DNA of 59,754 nt from Polyangiaceae bacterium (GCA_013361525.1 JABFXY010000020.1:1-59754); one strand, 5' to 3'. Shown: positions 1-8,109, counted from the first letter of the stretch. Numbers and translations: made by a program. The notes: generated by a model not told the origin, from the letters alone.

Positions 1-372
1 GCGGTGTCGATCGGAAGCCGCGACCAGCGGGATCTTGTTCGCGGTGACGACGGCGAGGCCGCGCCGAAACGCGCGGAGGTAGTGATTCGATGCGCCGTCG
101 AATGCCGACACGTCGACGAAGATCGGATATGGCAATCGCGCGACGCGATCGATGACCAGCGCGGGATCGATGCGCTCTTGAACGCCGGCGGTGAACTGCG
201 TCGGATCGAGCCCGTCGGCATCGAACCACGTCCCATTGCGGTTCGTAATGGCGACGACGTCGATGTCGATTCCGTGCCGCGCGGCGATCGCGTCGCGCTG
301 TCTGCACAGAATGGAGAGCAGGTGTCCGCCGACGTTGCCGCATCCGAACAGGTGCAAGCTCGCGCGTGACAT
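1..372 (-). CDS. hom: Homoserine dehydrogenase, N-terminal part (runs off the window)
   Basis: Translation of the minus strand from the ATG at 372 gives 124 residues. It opens with a Rossmann NAD(P)-binding glycine motif (FGCGNVG, residues 9-15) and contains the VTANKIP segment typical of homoserine dehydrogenases, where the conserved Ala-Asn-Lys lies near the active site. The enzyme reduces aspartate semialdehyde to homoserine in the Thr/Met branch. The gene continues beyond base 1, so its catalytic and any ACT regulatory domain are not seen. Its ATG shares one base with the TGA of the upstream cystathionine gamma-synthase (TGATG), so the two are almost certainly co-transcribed and translationally coupled. 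The compact N-terminus without an aspartokinase domain indicates a monofunctional enzyme. Confidence 0.85.
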   Translation of the reverse strand, partial: MSRASLHLFGCGNVGGHLLSILCRQRDAIAARHGIDIDVVAITNRNGTWFDADGLDPTQFTAGVQERIDPALVIDRVARLPYPIFVDVSAFDGASNHYLRAFRRGLAVVTANKIPLVAASDRHR

Positions 373-1598
373 CACGCCACCTCCGCGCAGACGACGGCCG
401 CGCGAAGCGCGCGGTCGAGGTCCGCGATGATGTCTTCCACGTCTTCGATTCCGACGCTGAGCCGAACGAGGTCCTCCGGAATGCCGAGCGCGAGGCGGTC
501 TTCGGTCGATAGCCCGTAATAGGACATGAGCGCGACTTGCTCGATCAAGGTCTCGGTGCCGCCGAGCGAAGGCGCAATGGTCGCGAGCCTGCAATGGTCG
601 ATGAAGCGGCTCGTCGTCTCGAGATCGCCGCGCACGCGAAAGCTCACGACGCCTCCGAAGCCTCGGAGCAGCCGCTTCGCGACCTCGTGGTCGGGGTGCG
701 ACGCGAGGCTCGGGTGAAAGACGGATTGCACGGCGGGGTGTGAGGAGAGGAAGGCCGCGACGCGTGCGCCGCTTTCGTTTTGGGTGCGGACACGGAGCGC
801 GAGCGTCTTCATTCCGCGTTCGACGAGGAACGCCGCGTGTGGGTCGAGGACGGAGCCGAGGACGCCGCGCACGTCGCGAACGAGGCTCACGAGGTTTTCG
901 TCACCGGCGATCGCGCCCGCGAGCACGTCGTTGTGGCCCGCGAGGTATTTGGTGCAGGAGTGGACGACGAGGTGCGCGCCGCGCTCGAGCGCGCGCAGAT
1001 TCACGGGCGTCGCGAAGGTCGCGTCGACGACGAGCTTCACGCCCCGCGTACGGCGCACGATCGCGGAGACGGCGTCGAGGTCGACGACGCGGAGGTACGG
1101 ATTCGTCGGAAGCTCGGTGAAGACGAGCCGCGTGCGGCCCGGGATGATCGACGATTCGAGCGCCGCGAGATCGCCCGGGTCGACGAGCGTCGATTCGACG
1201 CCGAACTTGGAGAGCGTCGCGGTGACGAATTGGCGCGTTCGACGATAGACGTCGCGTGTCAGCACGACATGGTCGCCGGCTTTCAGGACGGCGAACAGGA
1301 GCGTCGTAATGGCGGCCATCCCGCTCGCAAAGAGCGCCGCGTCTTCTGCGCCTTCCAGCGCGGCGATGGCGCGCTCGGCGCTGCGAACCGTCGGGTTGCC
1401 GTAACGACCGTATTCCTCGCGGTCGGCGCGTCCCTCGAAGTGATCACGGAGCTCCGCGGTCGAGCCGAACGTGTACGTCGCGGAGCAAACGATGGGTGTC
1501 GGGACCGCGTCGTGCGCCTTCTTGCGCGCGAGGGGGTCCGACGCCGAGCGGCCGTGGACCGCGAGCGTGTCGAGCTTGGAATCAGGCGGAAGATGCAT
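372..1598 (-). CDS. Cystathionine gamma-synthase-like PLP enzyme (trans-sulfuration family)
   Basis: This 408-residue protein belongs to the Cys/Met-metabolism PLP family. Seen: YGRYGNPT near residue 65, the SGMAA phosphate-binding segment, DATFATP (the PLP-ring Asp) and HSCTKYLAGHND with the Schiff-base Lys. The most N-terminal possible ATG (1622) has no ribosome site. The ATG at 1598 has GGAGG eight bases upstream and is chosen. The family joins an activated homoserine to cysteine or sulfide on the way to methionine. The one-base overlap with hom supports a Met-branch role. DVYRRTR and TNPYLR resemble, from memory, plant-type enzymes that use O-phosphohomoserine, so the acyl or phosphoryl donor is uncertain. 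An O-succinyl- or O-acetylhomoserine sulfhydrylase is the main alternative. Confidence 0.85.
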   Translation of the reverse strand: MHLPPDSKLDTLAVHGRSASDPLARKKAHDAVPTPIVCSATYTFGSTAELRDHFEGRADREEYGRYGNPTVRSAERAIAALEGAEDAALFASGMAAITTLLFAVLKAGDHVVLTRDVYRRTRQFVTATLSKFGVESTLVDPGDLAALESSIIPGRTRLVFTELPTNPYLRVVDLDAVSAIVRRTRGVKLVVDATFATPVNLRALERGAHLVVHSCTKYLAGHNDVLAGAIAGDENLVSLVRDVRGVLGSVLDPHAAFLVERGMKTLALRVRTQNESGARVAAFLSSHPAVQSVFHPSLASHPDHEVAKRLLRGFGGVVSFRVRGDLETTSRFIDHCRLATIAPSLGGTETLIEQVALMSYYGLSTEDRLALGIPEDLVRLSVGIEDVEDIIADLDRALRAAVVCAEVA

Positions 1599-1657
1599 CG
1601 GTAGGCCTCCGGGAAACATCACCCGCCCACCGGTCCTGCTTGTCCGCCTCTTCGAAG

Positions 1658-1702
1658 GACGAGGGCCCCCGACGATCTCGATCGTCGGAGGCCCACCTCG
1701 TC
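1658..1702 (-). promoter_or_regulatory. Leader hairpin upstream of the cystathionine gamma-synthase gene
   Basis: A long inverted repeat lies 60-104 bases upstream of the start codon. The core stem is 14 bp around a CGAG loop and can extend to about 20 bp through GACGAG/CTCGTC with a small bulge. The single imperfect pair is G-U in minus-strand RNA but C-A in plus-strand RNA, which suggests the hairpin works in the transcript of this operon. No clear T-tract follows, so it may be an attenuator or stabilising stem rather than a plain terminator. The rest of the 372-bp spacer up to the RNase P terminator shows no gene and no SAM-riboswitch core that I recognise. A TTGACT hexamer sits near 1890 on the minus strand without a convincing -10. 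Confidence 0.5.
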
Positions 1703-1921
1703 AGGGACGAACCCATCGGCTTAGGGTGATATTTGCCCGCGACGCCCGAGGCCTTCGCGAACCGGCCGCCTTCGATTGGAAGGCTGGACCGACAAGCGCG
1801 TCACCCAAGGTGGGCGAAATTTCCGCGCCGCCTTCGAACGAGTCGAGAGGCGAGGGGAGGATGCGCCTCGCGAAGGGGTGGAGTCAACCTGAACGTGGGA
1901 CCCACGCCGTCGTGCGCGCGC

Positions 1922-1969
1922 GAAATAAACAAAGCGCGAAGGGCCCTGCGTCATCGAGACGCAAGGCCC
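1922..1969 (-). terminator. Intrinsic terminator of the RNase P RNA gene
   Basis: A 12-bp hairpin (1941-1969, five-base loop) is followed on the minus strand by a T-rich run (1922-1940, containing CTTTGTTTATTT). One pair is G-U in minus-strand RNA but mismatched in plus-strand RNA, fixing the direction. It starts right after the P1 helix of rnpB. Confidence 0.8.
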
Positions 1970-1970
1970 C

Positions 1971-2390
1971 CGCGGTCGCAGGTGCTCATAAGCCGAGTTC
2001 TGTATCGAGGTCGGGTCGCCCCTTCCTCGATCGCGATCATTCCTCTAGGGCGCGCGTTACCGCGTGCCTCGAGCAGCCTACCCGGAGGCTCGGGCGGGCA
2101 GCCCTCTCGTGCGACGTCAGCCGCACTTCGCCTCCCTACATGGCCTTGCTCCAAGTGGGGTTTGCCGTGCCACGCTCGTTACCGAGCGTGCGGTGGTCTC
2201 TTACTCCACCTTTTCACCCTTACCGGTGGGGCCTCGCGGCACGCCGGCGGTTTGTTTTCTGTGGCACTTTCCTCGAGGTCACCCTCACCGGGCGTTACCC
2301 GGCACCTTGCCCTGCGGAGCTCGGACTTTCCTCCCGCGTGCCAAACCGAAGTGGCCGGCACGCCAGCGATCGCTCGTTCACCTACGACAC
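1971..2390 (-). ncRNA. rnpB: RNase P RNA, bacterial class A
   Basis: The minus strand carries the universally conserved RNase P core. GAGGAAAGTCCGAGCTCC (5' part, about 2310-2333) and GGTAACGCCCGGTGAGGGTGA follow each other, then ACAGAAAACAAACCGCC (about 2230-2250), GGTAAGGGTGAAAAGGTG and, near the 3' end, ACAGAACTCGGCTTATG. The 5' CGTAGGTG (2380-2387) pairs with CACCTGCG (1977-1985) to form P1. The size of about 420 nt fits class A. The molecule is the catalytic RNA that matures tRNA 5' ends. It has its own promoter and terminator. The large open frames crossing it on both strands are chance. Confidence 0.95.
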
Positions 2391-2394
2391 GAGA

Positions 2395-2423
2395 TCGGTA
2401 ACGCGCCGGACGCGCCACAGCAA
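2395..2423 (-). promoter_or_regulatory. Sigma70-type promoter of rnpB
   Basis: On the minus strand TTGCTG (2418-2423) is separated by 17 bp from TACCGA (2395-2400). The expected start at about 2388 coincides with the 5' strand of the P1 helix, which supports the assignment. The -10 is weak compared with consensus. Confidence 0.6.
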
Positions 2424-2472
2424 CAAGACCTGATGTTTGGTCGAAGGATCGGCACTCGCGGAAGCGAGGGGG

Positions 2473-2521
2473 GCGGACAGAAGTCGGGATGCTCGAGGTG
2501 AGCCCTCCAGCTTCGGTCCGC
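2473..2521. repeat. Array 1, hairpin 1 (49 nt)
   Basis: GCGGACAGAAG (2473-2483) pairs with CTTCGGTCCGC (2511-2521), 10 of 11 positions. An inner stem GCTC-GAGGT-GAGC lies between them. First of three copies in the spacer between the HupE-like gene and the rnpB promoter. Confidence 0.75.
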
Positions 2522-2556
2522 GGTTTTAGGTGCTGCTCTCGGGGTTCGCTCTGCGC

Positions 2557-2607
2557 GCGGACCGACGTCGGATAGCTGACGGGGTCAGCGTCGGGGGATC
2601 GGTCCGC
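2557..2607. repeat. Array 1, hairpin 2 (51 nt)
   Basis: GCGGACCGA (2557-2565) pairs with TCGGTCCGC (2599-2607). The inner stem is GCTGAC-GGG-GTCAGC. It starts 84 bp after copy 1. The outer arms are conserved, while the inner stem has a different sequence that still pairs perfectly. Confidence 0.75.
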
Positions 2608-2642
2608 TACGCGAGCCGTCTTCTCGAAACGTGAGCCGGACA

Positions 2643-2691
2643 GCGGACCGAAGTGGGCGTGGTCAGACTGAGACCTCGGGGTTCGGTCCGG
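2643..2691. repeat. Array 1, hairpin 3 (49 nt)
   Basis: CGGACCGAA (2644-2652) pairs with TTCGGTCCG (2682-2690). The inner stem is GGTC-AGACTGA-GACC. It starts 86 bp after copy 2. The arm sequence matches copies 1 and 2, while the bases between hairpins are not obviously conserved. Confidence 0.75.
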
Positions 2692-2741
2692 CTGTGGCGC
2701 GGAGAGGGGTAGTTGCGCATCCTGCGTGAATGCGACGTGCG

Positions 2742-2788
2742 GTTGCATTCGGCGGCGATAGCCGACCCCCATCGGCGCTGGATGCAAC
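2742..2788. repeat. Two-tier inverted repeat beside array 1 (47 nt)
   Basis: Outer arms GTTGCAT (2742-2748) and ATGCAAC (2782-2788) enclose an inner stem GCCGA (2761-2765) / TCGGC (2772-2776). The sequence is unrelated to the three neighbouring hairpins but the size and two-tier layout are similar. It lies about 115 bp past the stop of the HupE-like gene and might end that transcript. No T-tract is visible. Confidence 0.5.
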
Positions 2789-2901
2789 GGATCGTTTCAC
2801 GGGCCCTGCGCAGGCGGAAACGTGGCCGGGGCTCGCGCTCACGCGGAAGGGGCGGCGCCCGCCGTGTCCGCGCAGCGGTACCCGCGCGCACGCGGAACCA
2901 C

Positions 2902-4056
2902 TCACGCTACGAACACGCGCTCGATAAACCAAAACAGGCCCGCGACGACGACCGCGCCGCTCAACACCTGCACGCCGCGGCGCTCGAACCAATCGCGTTT
3001 GCGAAGCAGCGTGAGGACCGGCACGATCGCGAACAAGAGCACGAGCTGGCCCGCTTCGACGCCGAGGTTGAAGGTGGCGAGTGCGACCGGCAGTCGCTCG
3101 GTCGGGAGCTTGTCCCCGACGGCGCCGGCGAAGCCGAAGCCGTGGATGAAGCCGAAGATGCCGGCGATGCGCCACCGCTTGGCGATGTCCTTCACGATGA
3201 AGTTCTCGACGCCGACGTACGCGACGCTGAGCGCGATGAGCGGTTCGATGAGCGACGGTGAAGGCGCGACGATGCCGAGGACGGTGGCGGCGAGCGTGAT
3301 CGAGTGAGAGACGGTGAACGCGGTGATCGTCGCGGCGAGGTCGCGAAGTCGCCCGCCGAGGAGCACGAGCCCCACCAGGAACACGACGTGATCGATGCCG
3401 AACCAGATGTGCTCGACACCGAGGGTGAAGCACTCTTTCGCGACGTCCCACGCGCCGCGGGCAGGCGGGGGCGGCGGTGCAGCGGCACCACCCACCGGCA
3501 CTTCGACCGATGCGTCCTGTCCGTGCAGGATCATGTCGCGCGGTTTTTCTTCGCCGGGGACGTGGACGAAACCCGTCTGACGGTGCGTGAACGACGTCGC
3601 CGTGAAGAGCGACCCCACCGCAATGCGAATCGAAGGTGATTCGCCTTCGCAGGGGCCGAATCGAATCCCGAACAGCCCACCTTTGGCGTCCGATGGCGCG
3701 ACCTGAATCACCGATCCGGCGCACGGAACGTCCCCGCGGGTCGCGGTGACGAGGCCGAGGAGGCGTTTGCTCGTCGCGTCCGAAGGGGTTATCTCGGAGT
3801 CGGAGAGCGCGCCATCTCCGTCGGCGTCGAGGTTCGGCAGCAGGCGTACGAGGTCGCCGCGCGACATCTCGATCCACGCCTCGGCGCCCTGATCGCTCGG
3901 TCGATAGTCACCGCGCGACAGATCGATTTCATGCGCGAGGGCGGCGCGAGAAACGACGAGCGATGCAACGACCGCGACGGCGATCGCGAGCCAGCTCCCG
4001 CGCCGCCGTCGATGCGCGGCGAGCCAAGCGAGGCGTTGGAAGACGCTCATCAACAT
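2902..4056 (-). CDS. HupE/UreJ-family membrane protein with an extracytoplasmic EF-hand loop
   Basis: A 384-residue protein. Its N-terminus has basic residues and a signal/anchor helix (about 21-40) ending ALAHE. The extracytoplasmic part (about 42-250) contains DADGDGALSDSE (residues 77-88), a complete 12-residue EF-hand calcium loop with D, D, D, S and E at positions 1, 3, 5, 9 and 12. After a Pro-rich linker the C-terminal 170 residues form about six helices of the HupE/UreJ_2 type, with conserved HIWFGIDH, SHSITLA and FGFIHGFGFAG. Known family members are linked to nickel or metal uptake or remain uncharacterised. The ATG at 4056 was taken because the longer frame would overlap the upstream gene; 4050 is equally possible and no ribosome site decides. 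It lies 58 bp after the cytochrome-like lipoprotein gene and is probably co-transcribed. Confidence 0.75.
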   Translation of the reverse strand: MLMSVFQRLAWLAAHRRRRGSWLAIAVAVVASLVVSRAALAHEIDLSRGDYRPSDQGAEAWIEMSRGDLVRLLPNLDADGDGALSDSEITPSDATSKRLLGLVTATRGDVPCAGSVIQVAPSDAKGGLFGIRFGPCEGESPSIRIAVGSLFTATSFTHRQTGFVHVPGEEKPRDMILHGQDASVEVPVGGAAAPPPPPARGAWDVAKECFTLGVEHIWFGIDHVVFLVGLVLLGGRLRDLAATITAFTVSHSITLAATVLGIVAPSPSLIEPLIALSVAYVGVENFIVKDIAKRWRIAGIFGFIHGFGFAGAVGDKLPTERLPVALATFNLGVEAGQLVLLFAIVPVLTLLRKRDWFERRGVQVLSGAVVVAGLFWFIERVFVA

Positions 4057-4114
4057 CGGGTTGGACGAGACTACGCGCGACCGCTGTGTTTGGTCGCGTC
4101 CTCGTGCACGGTCG

Positions 4115-4687
4115 CTATCCGGCGCCGCCGGCGCCACCCGCCGGTGCCCCGCCGGCACCACCACCACCACCGAGCGCGCCACCGCCGACGTCCGCGCCGC
4201 CGGCTCCGCCGACGTCTTCACCGCCTGCGCCGCCCCCGCCTTCCGTGCCACAGGTCGGGCCAGCGCCCTTCTCACACTCGCCCGCGTCGCAGGTATCGAA
4301 CCAGGCGTTCAAGATCTCGAGGTCATCCGGATCCATCGGGAAGTCGTCGAGCGGCATGCGTGGCGGCGGGTCGTCGGGAGACTTGTTCGTGACGATCCGC
4401 ATCTGCTCCCAGCGCGCCTTGTCCGCGCTGTAGGGAGCCTGCGTGTCGCAGTAATAAAGGAGCGGAAACGGTCCGGGCCCCTCGCCGGCGTGACAGCGGT
4501 GGCAGTTACGCTCGAGGACCGAGCAGACCTCCGTCGGCAAGCCGCGCTCGGTCTCGCAGGTGAGCGGAGGGTCGTCGTTGGGCGCGAGGCCGCCCCCACA
4601 GGTGCCGTCGCGGCAGCTCGACTCCAAGTCCGCGTCGCAGGCGACGGCCGTCGCGAGCAAGGCGGCAAGCTTCGCAATCGTGCGCAA
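4115..4687 (-). CDS. Mono-haem cytochrome c-like lipoprotein with a Gly-rich tail
   Basis: A 190-residue protein starting at a TTG (4687) preceded by a strong GGAGGAGGGAG ribosome site, which decides the start. A short signal peptide ends in ATAVAC, a plausible lipobox. One CHRCH haem motif lies at about residue 63, followed by a region with Met and Pro residues, including RMPLDDFPMDPDD, where an axial Met could come from. The last 50 residues are Gly/Ala-rich with repeated GGAGG and ADVGG words. Such tails are common in surface lipoproteins of this group. The context, just before a HupE-like membrane protein and after proC, suggests an envelope redox role, but the partner is unknown. Confidence 0.7.
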   Translation of the reverse strand: MRTIAKLAALLATAVACDADLESSCRDGTCGGGLAPNDDPPLTCETERGLPTEVCSVLERNCHRCHAGEGPGPFPLLYYCDTQAPYSADKARWEQMRIVTNKSPDDPPPRMPLDDFPMDPDDLEILNAWFDTCDAGECEKGAGPTCGTEGGGGAGGEDVGGAGGADVGGGALGGGGGAGGAPAGGAGGAG

Positions 4688-4741
4688 AGGCTCCCTCCTC
4701 CAGGGGTTCTGGTTTCGTTTCGAAGAAATCCGGGACGGTCT

Positions 4742-5599
4742 TCAGCCGCCGCTTCGTCGCTTCTGCGACATCTGCTCTCCGAGCTGGGCGCTGCGATGAG
4801 CCGCTGCCTCGACCGCGTCGATCAACGTGCGACGAAGGCCTCCGGATTCAAGGGTGTGCAATCCGGCGATCGCGGTGCCGCCCGGGCTCGTGACCATGTC
4901 CTTGAGACGGCCGGGGTGCTCGCCGGTTTCGAGCTGAAGTTTTGCCGCCCCGTAAACCGTCTGCGCCGCGAGCATCAGCGCGGTGTCGCGGCCGAGGCCG
5001 ACCTTCACGCCGCCGTCTGCGAGCGCCTCGATCATCAGCATCACGTACGCCGGACCGCTGCCCGAGAGGCCCGTCACGGCATCGAGCAGGTTTTCGTCGA
5101 GGACGGCACAACGCCCGACCGCCTCGAACAGCGCGAGCGCGACGGCCATGTCCTTTTCGGTCGCGGCCGAGCCCGCGGCGAGCGCGGTTGCGCCTGCGAG
5201 CGCGATGGCGGCCGTGTTCGGCATGGTGCGAATGACGCGTGCGCCCTTGGTCAGCGCGTCCTCGAAGACGGAGATGGGCACGCCCGCTGCGACCGAGACG
5301 ACGAGAGTGTCGTCACGCATGTGAGTGCGAACGATCGGCAAAATGCGGTCGACGATCTGCGGTTTCACCGCGACGACGAGGACGTCGGCCCACGCGACGA
5401 GCTCGGCGTTGTCGAGGGTCGTCTCGATGTCGAACTGTTGCGACAGCTCGTGCAGCCGGGCCTGCTTGACGTCGCTCGCGCGGATTTGTTCCTTCCCGAC
5501 GCTCTTCGAGACGACGAGCCCTTTGATGAGGGCAGTCGCCATCGCGCCGCCGCCGAGAAACCCGATCTTTCGCCCCGATAGCCGCTCTGCGATCGTCAT
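4742..5599 (-). CDS. proC: Pyrroline-5-carboxylate reductase
   Basis: A 285-residue protein of normal family length that catalyses the last step of proline synthesis. Seen: N-terminal Rossmann motif GFLGGGAMATALIKGL (residues 12-27), VKPQ in the nucleotide domain, RTMPNTA, and the C-terminal signature running from the SGSGPAYV segment to the SPGGTTIAGL-like SPGGTAIAGLHTLE. The start at 5599 gives MTIAERL directly before the Rossmann strand. The frame stays open far upstream across htrA, but that part is antisense and has no family features. Followed 54 bp later by the cytochrome-like gene on the same strand. Confidence 0.93.
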   Translation of the reverse strand: MTIAERLSGRKIGFLGGGAMATALIKGLVVSKSVGKEQIRASDVKQARLHELSQQFDIETTLDNAELVAWADVLVVAVKPQIVDRILPIVRTHMRDDTLVVSVAAGVPISVFEDALTKGARVIRTMPNTAAIALAGATALAAGSAATEKDMAVALALFEAVGRCAVLDENLLDAVTGLSGSGPAYVMLMIEALADGGVKVGLGRDTALMLAAQTVYGAAKLQLETGEHPGRLKDMVTSPGGTAIAGLHTLESGGLRRTLIDAVEAAAHRSAQLGEQMSQKRRSGG

Positions 5600-5698
5600 G
5601 AGTCTTCGGCGACGTTCATACAGGCGGGCGGGTCGCGCGGAAACGCAAAGCGCGCTACATCCACCCAAACCAAGTCCATGCATCGGAGTCATGTGCCC

Positions 5699-7189
5699 AT
5701 GCACCGAATCGCGTTCCGAGCCTCTCGTTCCGTCGCTGCGCTCACGCTGACCCTCGCGGCGCTGAGCCCTTCGCTCTGGGGATGTTCTCCGGCGCAGACG
5801 CCCGAGGCGAACGACCCCGCCAAGGCGACGAACCGGACACTCGCCGACCTCAACGCCGATCGAGCGGAGTTTCCGCCGCTCAAGGTTTCGGACCCGCTCC
5901 CGCCGACGCCGGTCCCGTCGACGTTCGACGTCGCGGACCTCGCCGAGCGCGTGAAGCCGACCGTGGTGAACATCACGACGACCCAACGTGTGAACCTGCC
6001 GGATGGCCACCCGTTCGAGTTCTTCTTCGGGCCCGACGGCCGCGTGCCTCCGGGTGAGCGAACCGGCGCCGGGACGGGCTTCATCATCGATCCGCAGGGC
6101 TACGTGATCACGAACGAGCACGTCGTCCGCGAAGCCGACGAGGTGATGGTGCGTCTGTCGGACGAGCGCGACTTCGCCGCGACGGTGGTCGGTCGAGATC
6201 CGAAGCTCGATCTCGCGCTCCTCAAGCTGAAGGACGCGAAGAACCTGCCGGCCGTCCACCTCGGGTCGAGCGGCGCGCTCCGGATCGGCGAGCACGTCCT
6301 CGCCGTGGGTAACCCGTTCGGTCTCGGGCACACCGTCACGCTGGGTATCGTCAGCGCGAAGTCGCGCGCGATCGGTGCGGGCCCCTACGACGACTTCATC
6401 CAGACCGACGCGTCGATCAACCCGGGCAACAGCGGCGGGCCGCTCTTCAACTGGCGGGGTGAGGTCGTCGGTATCAACACGGCGATTCGTCCGGATGCGA
6501 ACAACATCGGCTTCGCGATCCCCGTCGACGACTTGAAGGGCATCATCCAGCAGCTGCGCGACAAGGGGCACGTGGTTCGCGGCAAGCTCGGCCTCGTGTT
6601 CCAGCCGATCAGCGCGGACCTCGCGAAGGCGTTGCACCTCGACGGACCGAAGGGCGCGCTGGTCGCGCAGATCGAGCCCGCCGGGGCGGCGGCGCGAGCC
6701 GGGATCAAGGCCGGTGACGTCATCGTCGCGGTCAACGACATCGACATCCTCCACGCCGAAGAGCTCCCGCGTCAGGTGGCGAAGAACTCGCCCGGTGCGC
6801 AGATCAAGCTCGCGTACCTCCGCGCTGGAAAGAAGGGGGAGGCGACCGCCAAGCTCGACACGCTCGAGGATGACACGTTGCCTCCGCCGCTGAAGCCCAA
6901 GCCCGCCCCCGAAGAGCCGAAGAACAACCAGCTCGGCGTGCAGGTCTCCAATACGAAGAACAACGACGGCGTACGTATCGACGGGCTCTCGCCCACGACG
7001 TCGCTGAAAGAAGCGCGACCCGGCGATGTCATCGTCGAGGTCGACGGCAAGCCGGTGAAGGACGTCGACCAGCTCGAGAAGCTTCTCAGCTCGGCGACGA
7101 AGGGTGCGGTCTTGCTCGCGAAGGTGCGTCGCGGGGACCTCTCGCGGTTCATGCCGATCCCGATCCCCGAGAAAGACGCGACGAAGTAG
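5699..7189 (+). CDS. HtrA/DegP-type serine protease, lipoprotein form, two PDZ domains
   Basis: A 496-residue periplasmic quality-control protease. The signal peptide ends LSPSLWGC, so Cys29 would be lipidated, unlike soluble DegP. The trypsin fold (about 75-270) has the triad His in TNEHVV, Asp in DPKLDLALLKL and Ser in NPGNSGGPL. PDZ1 (about 285-375) has GLVFQPIS and AGIKAGDVIVAVN; PDZ2 (about 405-490) has GVRIDGLSP and ARPGDVIVEVDG. The start at 5699 has CGGAG about 12 bases upstream. The ATG at 5678 is an in-frame alternative adding seven residues. It is divergent from proC with an 80-100 bp intergenic region and ends in a strong terminator. Confidence 0.9.
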   Translation: MHRIAFRASRSVAALTLTLAALSPSLWGCSPAQTPEANDPAKATNRTLADLNADRAEFPPLKVSDPLPPTPVPSTFDVADLAERVKPTVVNITTTQRVNLPDGHPFEFFFGPDGRVPPGERTGAGTGFIIDPQGYVITNEHVVREADEVMVRLSDERDFAATVVGRDPKLDLALLKLKDAKNLPAVHLGSSGALRIGEHVLAVGNPFGLGHTVTLGIVSAKSRAIGAGPYDDFIQTDASINPGNSGGPLFNWRGEVVGINTAIRPDANNIGFAIPVDDLKGIIQQLRDKGHVVRGKLGLVFQPISADLAKALHLDGPKGALVAQIEPAGAAARAGIKAGDVIVAVNDIDILHAEELPRQVAKNSPGAQIKLAYLRAGKKGEATAKLDTLEDDTLPPPLKPKPAPEEPKNNQLGVQVSNTKNNDGVRIDGLSPTTSLKEARPGDVIVEVDGKPVKDVDQLEKLLSSATKGAVLLAKVRRGDLSRFMPIPIPEKDATK

Positions 7190-7196
7190 TGCCCGT

Positions 7197-7216
7197 GCGG
7201 GGCCTTCGGGCCCCGC
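7197..7216. terminator. Bidirectional hairpin between convergent htrA-like and SDR genes
   Basis: GCGGGGCC-TTC-GGGCCCCGC-type hairpin with 8-9 GC pairs and a tiny loop, placed seven bases after the protease stop and eight before the SDR stop. No T-tract. Confidence 0.65.
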
Positions 7217-7224
7217 CGTCGCTG

Positions 7225-8013
7225 TCAGAACGCCGATCGAACGAGCCCGCCCTCCGCGCGAAGCGCTGCGCCGTTGATGGCCGATGACCGGTCGCTGCAA
7301 ACGAACGCGACGAAATCGCCGATCTCGGCCGGGCGGATGAACCGCTGAAGGAGCGACGTCGGTCGGTTCTCCGCGATGAAGCGCTTCTCCGCGGTTTCGG
7401 CGGGGACGCCCGGGAACACGTCGCCGACGAAGTGCGCGACGCTGTCGGTCCACGTCGGTCCGGGCATGACGGTGTTCACCGTCACGGCGGTCCCTTTCGT
7501 GAGCTCCGCGAGGCTTCGCGAGATCGACAGCTGCATCGTCTTCGTCGCGCTGTAGTGTGCCATCTCGGGCGCGGGCGTGACCCCCGACTCGCTCGAGATG
7601 AAGACGACGCGACCTCGTTTTCGGTCGAGCATGCCGCGCAGGTAGTGACGGCTGAGCCGCACGCCGCTCATGACGTTGATCTCGAAGAGACGATGCCACG
7701 CTTCGTCCGTCTCCTCGAAGAAGCCGACAGCCTCGTAGATGCCGAGGTTGTTCACGAGGATGTCGACCGTCGGGTGCTTGGCGATGGTTTCGTCACATCC
7801 TGCCTTCGTTCCGCAGTCCGTGACGAGCGGCACGAGCTTCGCCGCAGGGATGTCGCCTCGAATCGATGCGACGGCTTTCGAGACGGTGGCTTCGGTGCGG
7901 CCATTGACGATGACGGTCGCTCCGTCGCGCGCGAGCGAGCGCGCGATTTCGAGGCCGATGCCGCCGGACGAGGCGGTGACGAGCGCGGTTCGACCGCCGA
8001 GCTGGAGATCCAT
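7225..8013 (-). CDS. Short-chain dehydrogenase/reductase
   Basis: A 262-residue classical SDR. Seen: [12 protein letters not shown] cofactor motif (residues 13-24), the NNLG stabilising motif (about 91), catalytic Ser in FISSESG (about 143) and YSATK (about 156-160, Tyr and Lys of the active site). An Arg after the beta2 strand (NGRTEA) points to NADP(H). The start at 8013 places the first beta strand six residues in. The substrate cannot be told. It is convergent with htrA and divergent from the ABC permease gene, with no operon partners. Confidence 0.88.
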   Translation of the reverse strand: MDLQLGGRTALVTASSGGIGLEIARSLARDGATVIVNGRTEATVSKAVASIRGDIPAAKLVPLVTDCGTKAGCDETIAKHPTVDILVNNLGIYEAVGFFEETDEAWHRLFEINVMSGVRLSRHYLRGMLDRKRGRVVFISSESGVTPAPEMAHYSATKTMQLSISRSLAELTKGTAVTVNTVMPGPTWTDSVAHFVGDVFPGVPAETAEKRFIAENRPTSLLQRFIRPAEIGDFVAFVCSDRSSAINGAALRAEGGLVRSAF

Positions 8014-8109
8014 GGCGAGCACCGTAGCCCATGAAGGCGGTCCGTCGAGCGTGCGCCTCCACGCGCCGCTGGCGCTTCTCGCCCCAAGCCGGTGTAAAGG
8101 GACGCGCGC

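Noticed and set aside
1599..1925. SAM riboswitch upstream of the cystathionine gamma-synthase gene
   Set aside because: I could not find a SAM-I, SAM-II or SAM-IV core; only the hairpin is evident.
1471..2890. Several open frames across the rnpB region, both strands
   Set aside because: They cover conserved RNase P structure, the terminator and hairpin repeats, and have no protein features.
5600..7699. Long open frame on the minus strand continuing upstream of proC, antisense to htrA
   Set aside because: It lies opposite a protease with all catalytic motifs, has Arg/Asp/Glu-rich low-complexity translation and no start or ribosome site. In high-GC DNA, antisense frames stay open by codon bias.
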